From the IMG/VR virus record IMGVR_UViG_3300042731_009922, positions 1 through 50,410 of that record: DNA of 50,410 bases, one strand, 5' to 3'. Shown here one piece after another: positions 45,928-50,410 of this stretch. The notes under the pieces were generated by a model. That model saw only the letters and a program-made list of their open reading frames with translations, was not told where the DNA came from and made no database searches. A program made the translations under genes and the position numbers. This DNA comes from a virus. Positions within the stretch are counted from its first letter, which is position 1. Every line of letters starts with the position of its first letter.

Positions 45928-46239
45928 GTAGGCTTCTTTGAAGATTGCGAATTCGCTATCTACAACTTGTAGACGGCGCGGCCGTAAATCCGTATATACA
46001 TTTACCTCCCCGTACGAGAACATGACCAATCCGATATTCACTGCCATACACTCGGGTTTTATCCATACGCGATAGCCGCCGCCTTCGTTGAAACGTAACT
46101 TGCGCCGGTGCCTGATTGCCCATGAGGCCCTATACCAGCGAAGGATCCGCCACCGCCGGGCCAGCCCGAGGCCCAGCACCGTGCCGACAAAAGCGCCGAG
46201 CACGGTGCATGTGGCGAACAGAAGCAAGTGCTCAGACAT
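45880..46239 (-). CDS. Small membrane protein, 119 aa
   Basis: The protein starts MSEHLLLFATCTVLGAFVGTVLGLGLARRWRILRWY, one transmembrane helix followed by basic residues (inside-positive), and then a cytosolic domain of about 80 residues (RFNEGGGYRVWIKPECMAVNIGLVMFSYGEVNVYTDLRP...). It is the last gene of the leftward arm and overlaps the rightward spanin gene tail to tail. ATG 46239 has AGGAGAGG upstream. Function is unknown. Confidence 0.55.
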   Translation of the reverse strand: MSEHLLLFATCTVLGAFVGTVLGLGLARRWRILRWYRASWAIRHRRKLRFNEGGGYRVWIKPECMAVNIGLVMFSYGEVNVYTDLRPRRLQVVDSEFAIFKEAYLLRSDDADREPAGEP

Positions 46240-46519
46240 CAGTCCTCTCCTTTCTGGAAGGCTCGTACACCTCCCGCCATCGCCCGGCATCGAGCAAGTA
46301 CCAGCGCACAACCGAGACGAGTCCCGACATGCAACCGCATGGCACGCCTTTGCGTCGTAGCCCCCTCCATATCTTGGAGGCTCTGTCAGGACCCATCTGG
46401 ATGCGCGCCCAGCGCAGAGCCACATCCTTGGACACGCCGGACGACTGCAGGTAGCCCCACCACCGCCGCTGGTTGTCGTTGAAAATCACTTGCGCTGCAC
46501 CATGGTGTCGTCCGGCCAT
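46232..46519 (-). CDS. Hypothetical basic protein, 95 aa
   Basis: The protein has a helical N-terminal half (AQVIFNDNQRRWWGYLQSSGVSKDVALRWARIQMG) that could contain an HTH, and a short Cys/Met C-terminal part. It overlaps the upstream coiled-coil gene by 34 bases and the next gene by eight. No family is recognised. Confidence 0.5.
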   Translation of the reverse strand: MAGRHHGAAQVIFNDNQRRWWGYLQSSGVSKDVALRWARIQMGPDRASKIWRGLRRKGVPCGCMSGLVSVVRWYLLDAGRWREVYEPSRKERTDV

Positions 46520-47385
46520 ATGGTCACGCCGGGTATTGGCAGCGAGGTACCATACCTTTGGGCATGTGCTCGTATCTTGGCTGGATCGGGACTACAGAAA
46601 TCACGCGGCACGAGATCGGGCGCGTTGATTTGAAAGGAGTAATGCTCGATCTGGTGCATGCCTTTGGGTAAGTGCGTTTCGGCGGCAGACGCTGTCTGCA
46701 CCATGGCTTGTACCGTGCGCATGTCTCCTGCCTGGTGCGCGCCCTGGACGGATTGCAACGCCACTACGCGCGCCTTCTCCAGCTCCGCTCGGCCGTCCCG
46801 GATGCGTGCCTTCACAATGCGTTCGGCTTCGGAGTAGAATTCTATGGCCGGATTGAACCAATTGCTCACGCGCTCGAGCTGTTTGTTGAATGGACGGCGA
46901 GCCTCGATTTTTTCATCCTTGTACCACTTGAGCTTGGCTTTGACATGCCGCAGGATACTATCCGCCGAATCGATGTCCCTCTGGTCGCGTATCGGCAAGG
47001 ACCGGAGCGTGATCAAAGTCTGCTCCTTCTTGCGGAGATCCCCCTCGACCTTATCGCGCACGGCTCTGTCGGCAAGGACGGCCAGCATGGCCTGTACTCC
47101 CTCGTCGGCCTGTACATCCCCGTCGGTCTGAAGTGAGCCTTGCGCGGACGCTATCAAAGCCCCGGTCTGCTCGGACGGCTGAAGGACAGCAGGCATTTGC
47201 GCGGGCCCGTGGAGCGCTGCCTGCATAGCATTCAGGTGAAAGGCGCAGAGCGGGAGCATTGCCGCATCCTGCTGCCTGTCAGGATAGACCTGTCTTGCAT
47301 CGGTTGTCGCAACGGCTTGTGACTTGCACCGCATGACGGCGCAAGTATCGGGTTTGATCTTCTTTTTGATGTTGAGCAGTTTCAT
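46486..47385 (-). CDS. Conserved-type phage coiled-coil protein, 299 aa
   Basis: The middle (about 105-205: RDKVEGDLRKKEQTLITLRSLPIRDQRDIDSADSILRHVKAKLKWYKDEKIEARRPFNKQLERVSNWFNPAIEFYSEAERIVKARI) resembles a helical domain common in phage recombination-region proteins of unknown function. The N-terminus carries a Cys pair (TCAVMRCKSQA). Its role may involve DNA replication or recombination. ATG 47385 overlaps the previous stop. Confidence 0.6.
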   Translation of the reverse strand: MKLLNIKKKIKPDTCAVMRCKSQAVATTDARQVYPDRQQDAAMLPLCAFHLNAMQAALHGPAQMPAVLQPSEQTGALIASAQGSLQTDGDVQADEGVQAMLAVLADRAVRDKVEGDLRKKEQTLITLRSLPIRDQRDIDSADSILRHVKAKLKWYKDEKIEARRPFNKQLERVSNWFNPAIEFYSEAERIVKARIRDGRAELEKARVVALQSVQGAHQAGDMRTVQAMVQTASAAETHLPKGMHQIEHYSFQINAPDLVPRDFCSPDPAKIRAHAQRYGTSLPIPGVTIWPDDTMVQRK

Positions 47386-47579
47386 TCGGGGTTCTCCTCG
47401 ATGTGTTTTATGTCAGCAATCAAAGCATCCGCTTGATCCATTATGTTTTGCAATGGCTCGGACAAGCCGATGGTGTGCTTGACATTAAGCAGGGAAAGGT
47501 GCAAGTGAGCCACTAGTATCTCTATAGCTCGCATGTCGTGCATGTGCCAGCACAAGCCATTATTTATTTTGAGTATCAT
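47382..47579 (-). CDS. Small helical hypothetical protein, 65 aa
   Basis: The protein (MILKINNGLCWHMHDMRAIEILVAHLHLSLLNVKHTIG...) is helical with no known motif apart from an unusual concentration of His. ATG 47579 forms an ATGA overlap with the metalloprotease-like gene stop, and its own stop overlaps the coiled-coil gene. Function is unknown. Confidence 0.5.
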   Translation of the reverse strand: MILKINNGLCWHMHDMRAIEILVAHLHLSLLNVKHTIGLSEPLQNIMDQADALIADIKHIEENPE

Positions 47580-48175
47580 TGGGCGGGTACTCCAGGGCAA
47601 TGCTCCTTTCGAAGCATCTCGTTGATCCTGTCTGTCATGCCATCGGGGCCGAATAGCCGAAGCGGATGGGGATCCGTTGCTACTGCCGTACACGACCTGC
47701 CACGCACATAGCGGTCATACCGGTGCATGAGCTCATGCACCAGAGATGTGCGGAACACGCACTGCGTTCCCGATGGCACATATACCCGGATCTGTTCGTT
47801 GCGGGCGCACATGAGAGACGTGCCGGCAACGAGTCTGTGGGTAACGGGGTTGATGATGGGTCGATTCGAGAACCAAATGGAAAAAGGATGCATATCGCTG
47901 TCACCCAGTACTGTAGTGACTGCATCACGCACAGCAGCCTCGTCCACAGGCTCACCCAAGATCGGTATTCGAGCCTCCTGCTCTTTGGACCAGTCCGTCC
48001 AGCTGCCGCAGCCGGGCAGTAGCCGGCTGACAATAAAGGCCATCCCTATTACCCAAATCATGGTCTTATAGGGACCGAATTTCCAAAGGCAGAATAGCCC
48101 ATTTCCCAGTACTATCAATGACCCGATAGTAAATACCACACCGTACACAAACGCACCCATTACCTCAATATACAT
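47576..48175 (-). CDS. Membrane-anchored HExxH metalloprotease-like protein
   Basis: The 199-residue protein has two N-terminal hydrophobic helices (about 8-30 and 37-54), then a soluble domain with H147-E148-L-M-H151 (LVHELMHRYDRY), the zinc-protease HExxH signature. A third ligand is not obvious. Cysteines at 123 and 139 could form a disulfide, suggesting an outside-facing domain. It may be a peptidase acting on a membrane or periplasmic target. I prefer ATG 48175. Confidence 0.6.
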   Translation of the reverse strand: MYIEVMGAFVYGVVFTIGSLIVLGNGLFCLWKFGPYKTMIWVIGMAFIVSRLLPGCGSWTDWSKEQEARIPILGEPVDEAAVRDAVTTVLGDSDMHPFSIWFSNRPIINPVTHRLVAGTSLMCARNEQIRVYVPSGTQCVFRTSLVHELMHRYDRYVRGRSCTAVATDPHPLRLFGPDGMTDRINEMLRKEHCPGVPAQ

Positions 48176-48177
48176 GA

Positions 48178-48441
48178 TTACCCCCAAGGTGTCCCGTCAG
48201 AGTTAGTCATCGGGGCGTTCGCGCCAGTTTTGACGCCTCTATCCTTGTAGTTGCTCCATTGCTTGACCATGTCGCCAAACCCGCTGACAATGTATGCTAC
48301 GTTGTCAGCGGGTTTGCTGTTGTCGCTTTTGCAGTTGTTGCAAATGAGCCCCCGGCCGAAGTGCACCCAGCCGCATGCCTTGCATACCCATCGCTCACCT
48401 TCTTGTAGATGAGCCCGGCACCTGCGTACGTTGCGCGGCAT
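48178..48441 (-). CDS. Small zinc-ribbon protein, 87 aa
   Basis: The protein (MPRNVRRCRAHLQEGERWVCKACGWVHFGRGLICNNCKSD...) has CKAC and CNNC knuckles 13 residues apart, a short zinc ribbon of the RanBP2-like or ribosomal-ribbon type. ATG 48441 shares one base with the upstream stop (TGATG). The C-terminal half is hydrophilic. Function is unknown. Confidence 0.6.
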   Translation of the reverse strand: MPRNVRRCRAHLQEGERWVCKACGWVHFGRGLICNNCKSDNSKPADNVAYIVSGFGDMVKQWSNYKDRGVKTGANAPMTNSDGTPWG

Positions 48442-48746
48442 CACAAACACCTCGGATCTACCAGCGCGTCCAAAGGTCCGGCAAGACCCTCGTACGGCAA
48501 ATCGGCCAGCACCCCCGTGGCTGTCAGGATGTGCGTGGCCCGAAACGAATAGTGAAACGCCGCTCCGTGCGCGCCCAGGTTGGCAAATGGTAGGGACTTG
48601 CATGGTCCGGTGCAGCCGCAAAACGATATCAACCCCACCAGTAATCCCAGCAGCAGTCCCAGCAGCACCTTGAACAGATGCCGATCAGCCCAGTCCGATG
48701 CGACAAGTATTTCAATCGACCTCTCAACCCTTCTCAATAGCTTCAT
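48441..48746 (-). CDS. Small membrane protein, 101 aa
   Basis: A hydrophobic segment at about 25-45 (LFKVLLGLLLGLLVGLISFCGC) follows a basic N-terminus; the CGC may be a lipobox-like end. The C-terminal part is moderately hydrophobic. It overlaps the upstream gene by 23 bases. No family is recognised. Confidence 0.45.
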   Translation of the reverse strand: MKLLRRVERSIEILVASDWADRHLFKVLLGLLLGLLVGLISFCGCTGPCKSLPFANLGAHGAAFHYSFRATHILTATGVLADLPYEGLAGPLDALVDPRCL

Positions 48747-48966
48747 TGCCGTGCTCCTCTCCTTTGGTTCGGTTTTTCTTCAAGCGATCCAGCAGCCTGG
48801 CTCCGCGGGCCGCCGACCTGAGCGTGCTGCGGTAGGCTTCCTCGGCTACCGACGTATCACCGGTGCCGAGCTCTGTGCGCATGATCTCGATCTGTGCGCG
48901 CATTTTTTGCAAGCCGAGCACATCGTCTTTTTGGCCTTCGCCCTCGGGTCTGCCGCAGTACCTCAT
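48724..48966 (-). CDS. Small charged hypothetical protein, 80 aa
   Basis: This protein (MRYCGRPEGEGQKDDVLGLQKMRAQIEIMRTELG...) is helical with mixed charges and a coiled-coil tendency. ATG 48966 forms an ATGA overlap with the upstream gene. Nothing further can be said. Confidence 0.45.
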   Translation of the reverse strand: MRYCGRPEGEGQKDDVLGLQKMRAQIEIMRTELGTGDTSVAEEAYRSTLRSAARGARLLDRLKKNRTKGEEHGNEAIEKG

Positions 48967-49388
48967 GCTAGCTCGGGCTCCATGACGATGGCCCCGTCAT
49001 CCATGATGCCCACCGACATAGTGGTACCGCAAGGGCAATTTCGTAGCTCGAGCTCTGCTGGTTCGCCGGGCTCGCGCATCTCCACCGGCATCCGACCGGT
49101 GTACGGCAGATCCTGCCATCCTTCCAGCGTGTAGGTCGTGCCGCAGCATGTGCAGTCTTTCGTACCCGGACAGATAACGCTCGAGCACAAGGCCCGTGCC
49201 ATCGCGCGCGCATCTGCTTTGCCGACATCTATGCCGAGCGCGATCAGCTCTTGTAAGTGCTCAGCCACGACAGGCGTGTACTTGTTGTGCCCTAATGCCA
49301 CGCAGCACACGGCTACTCGCAACCAGTCGCGGGCATCGACAGCCTCTAGTCTTAATTGATCGATTTGGTCGTCTGTGATTGTCCTCAT
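48963..49388 (-). CDS. Hypothetical Cys-rich protein, 141 aa
   Basis: The N-terminal half is helical (DDQIDQLRLEAVDARDWLRVAVCCVALGHNKY); the C-terminal half contains CTCCGTTYTL and CPCG, suggesting a zinc site. ATG 49388 is preceded by GGAGAG. A repeated long hairpin lies directly upstream (49402-49466). Function is unknown. Confidence 0.5.
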   Translation of the reverse strand: MRTITDDQIDQLRLEAVDARDWLRVAVCCVALGHNKYTPVVAEHLQELIALGIDVGKADARAMARALCSSVICPGTKDCTCCGTTYTLEGWQDLPYTGRMPVEMREPGEPAELELRNCPCGTTMSVGIMDDGAIVMEPELA

Positions 49389-49401
49389 TGGCGTCTCTCC
49401 T

Positions 49402-49466
49402 GGCGGTAGCGCTGCCTAGCCCTCCGGCCCCGCGGGGCTGGAGGGCGCGGCAGACGGGCTACTGCT
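49402..49466. repeat. Long hairpin at a stop codon, copy 1
   Basis: An extended inverted repeat: outer arms GGCGGTAG/CTACTGCT, then CTGCC/GGCAG, then GCCCTCCGGCCCC paired with GGGGCTGGAGGGC. It starts right at the stop of the 49466-49690 gene and ends before the Shine-Dalgarno sequence of the next gene. A second copy is at 50030-50091. Confidence 0.85.
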
Positions 49467-49690
49467 CAGCCCACTCGGGCTGCCGCGCGGCTCCTAGCCT
49501 CGCCGCAGCAGTAGAGTCTGGCGGCCTCGTCGCCCTCAGACGCTTTGTCGCACATCTCCATAATGGGGGTCTCGCCCATCAGATGAGCTTCACAATAGAG
49601 GTCGCCCAAGTCGTCCGCCGAGAAGTGTCTCGCCATAATCCGTAAATCATAATCAGAATAGTCGGGATGGATCGTCGTCTTCTTTGTCAT
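49466..49690 (-). CDS. Small hypothetical protein, 74 aa
   Basis: The protein (MTKKTTIHPDYSDYDLRIMARHFSADDLGDLYCEAHLMG...) is unrecognised and acidic, of a size common in phage early or host-takeover proteins. ATG 49690 has an AGGAGA Shine-Dalgarno sequence. An in-frame ATG at 49717 lies six bases after a GATACT -10 box and would add nine residues as a leaderless start. Which start is used cannot be told. Confidence 0.55.
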   Translation of the reverse strand: MTKKTTIHPDYSDYDLRIMARHFSADDLGDLYCEAHLMGETPIMEMCDKASEGDEAARLYCCGEARSRAAARVG

Positions 49691-49714
49691 CGTCTCTGTC
49701 TCCTGTGTCATCGT

Positions 49715-49819
49715 CATGATCCTAGTATCGGCGACTTTGTCGCAAACTTCAAGGAAATCGACACGGGATGATCGACTTTTTTCGTCAATGGAATCGAGTA
49801 CTTCCGTGAGCATTAGCTG
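49715..49819. repeat. Direct repeat copy B (promoter block)
   Basis: This matches 83-188. Here the region upstream of the promoter is intergenic, but it still reads LTEVLDSIDEKS in the matching frame, as if it were the 3' end of a lost copy of the HTH gene. Confidence 0.8.
49724..49752 (-). promoter_or_regulatory. Sigma70-like promoter with spacer palindrome (repeat copy B)
   Basis: TTGAAG (49752-49747) and GATACT (49729-49724) are 17 bases apart with GCGAC-AAA-GTCGC in the spacer. It is the counterpart of the promoter at 92-120, and the palindrome here is longer and perfect. Confidence 0.6.
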
Positions 49820-49820
49820 G

Positions 49821-50012
49821 CTAGCGCTCAGTCCACTCGCCGATCTTGAGCTCGCCGGGCGCAAGAGGAACATCCATCCCGACCTCTTGCGCGTTGCGGC
49901 GCGCGATTTCGAGCAGCTCTTCATCCGTCATGTGCGATTGCTCCTCGCACGTTAGGACTACGGAGGCTTGTCGATCGGCCGATACCCAGTAGCACGCTCT
50001 GTAGGTTCTCAT
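49821..50012 (-). CDS. Small hypothetical protein, 63 aa
   Basis: The protein (MRTYRACYWVSADRQASVVLTCEEQSHMTDEELLEIARRNAQEVGMD...) has a short beta part followed by a helix and an acidic end; it is not recognised. ATG 50012 has AGGAGA at good spacing. The repeated hairpin copy 2 lies upstream. It is probably one of the small early proteins. Confidence 0.55.
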   Translation of the reverse strand: MRTYRACYWVSADRQASVVLTCEEQSHMTDEELLEIARRNAQEVGMDVPLAPGELKIGEWTER

Positions 50013-50029
50013 CGTCTTCGTCTCCTCTC

Positions 50030-50091
50030 AGCAGTAACGCTGCCTAGCCCTCCGGCCCCGCGGGCTGGAAGGCGCGGCAGGCTCTACTGCT
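50030..50091. repeat. Long hairpin at a stop codon, copy 2
   Basis: Nested arms AGCAGTA/TACTGCT, CTGCC/GGCAG and GCCCTCCGGCCC against GGGCTGGAAGGC form a near-complete hairpin. It overlaps the stop of the 50090-50263 gene and precedes the start of the next. Confidence 0.85.
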
Positions 50092-50263
50092 AGTCGATAT
50101 TCTGCAGGTTCTCGAGGTACTCCAAGTCAGCGTCCGACAGAAACCGTCTCACGCTGCCGAGTCTGACCGACCCGTCATCCAGCAGCTCGACGTGATCCCA
50201 GTTGGTAGCTATGACAATGAGGTCGGCTTCGGGCATCGTGTCTTTGATATCTGAGGTCTCCAT
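50090..50263 (-). CDS. Small acidic hypothetical protein, 57 aa
   Basis: The protein (METSDIKDTMPEADLIVIATNWDHVELLDDGSVRL...) is acidic with a beta-alpha pattern and is unrecognised. ATG 50263 is preceded by AAGGAG at ideal spacing. The same frame stays open upstream to the window end, but the joined gene at 50295-50410/1-85 occupies that DNA in another frame, so the short form is preferred. Confidence 0.55.
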   Translation of the reverse strand: METSDIKDTMPEADLIVIATNWDHVELLDDGSVRLGSVRRFLSDADLEYLENLQNID

Positions 50264-50294
50264 GATTTGCTCCTTGAGTTGTGTCATCATCTCT

Positions 50295-50410
50295 TTAAAG
50301 TTGGATGGCACCAACCAACAACGGTTCGCCATCGCTACCTTTGTCGTAGTGCAGCCACCCAGCCACTTTGCGCACTGGACGGTCTTGCCCTCCAAAACCT
50401 CGCATCCAAT
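50295..50410 (-). CDS. Small unknown protein, C-terminal part (crosses the window ends)
   Basis: This continues the gene that starts at 85 and leaves the window at base 1. Reading on from base 50410 gives DWMRGFGGQDRPVRKVAGW... and ends at TAA 50297-50295, 31 bases before the next ATG (50263). The total is 66 residues. The join keeps the frame exactly, which supports a circular molecule. Confidence 0.6.
   Translation of the reverse strand, partial: WMRGFGGQDRPVRKVAGWLHYDKGSDGEPLLVGAIQL

Noticed and set aside
50090-50395. A longer 101-codon form of the last small gene
   Set aside because: A good Shine-Dalgarno sequence supports ATG 50263, and the joined gene 50410-50295/85-1 uses the same DNA in another frame.
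1-50410. Integrase, excisionase, partition or transposase genes (temperate lifestyle or prophage)
   Set aside because: No tyrosine or serine recombinase, DDE motif or ParA-type ATPase was recognised on either strand; the HTH and RHH proteins alone do not prove lysogeny.

Overview
The window reads as a near-complete or complete tailed-phage genome (Caudoviricetes, contractile-tail myovirus type) of about 50.4 kb. It carries a full head, sheath, tube and baseplate module and its own replication genes. No bacterial housekeeping gene, integrase, tRNA, rRNA, CRISPR array or insertion sequence was seen. Spanin-like lysis genes and Sec signal peptides suggest a Gram-negative (diderm) host. The host genus cannot be told from sequence alone.

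Layout. Leftward genes fill 1-15388 and 45880-50410; rightward genes fill 15939-45927. The two arms diverge at an AT-rich, repeat-containing region (15389-15938) and converge, overlapping tail to tail, at about 45.9 kb. Joining base 1 to base 50410 completes one leftward reading frame exactly (85 + 116 = 201 bases, 66 codons plus stop). The molecule is therefore probably circular or circularly permuted, and the two leftward blocks are one long early arm.

Leftward early arm, in transcription order: a primase-helicase; small zinc-ribbon proteins; two tandem left-handed beta-helix (hexapeptide-repeat) proteins; a phage N6-adenine methyltransferase; an Fe-S PD-(D/E)XK nuclease ending in an SSB-type tip; a SNF2-like helicase; a proline-rich DUF669-like (probable ssDNA-binding) protein; a D12 adenine methylase; a family-A DNA polymerase; an HD phosphohydrolase; a RuvC-like resolvase; and small HTH regulators. 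The arm then crosses the junction into small unknown proteins, a coiled-coil phage protein and a membrane HExxH protein. Several small genes start exactly six bases after a -10 box, suggesting leaderless mRNAs, and related palindromes lie in or next to several promoters.

Rightward arm: two proteins that each carry two ribbon-helix-helix-like domains sit at the divergent switch. A structured 5' leader that can hide a Shine-Dalgarno sequence follows. Then come DUF4031, an HNH-like protein, several small zinc proteins and a Vsr-like endonuclease. The structural module runs in order: small and large terminase, portal, MuF-like protein, DUF2213 protease/scaffold, a cement/decoration protein with three tandem repeats, DUF2184 major capsid protein, neck proteins, DUF3383 sheath, DUF3277 tube, a frameshifted tail-assembly chaperone, tape measure, and the baseplate set (Dit-like, plug, hub, spike, gp25-like, J-like, DUF2612-like). 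Two proteins with beta-propeller repeats follow, then three proteins with Sec-type signal peptides, then holin- and spanin-like genes. No endolysin was recognised.
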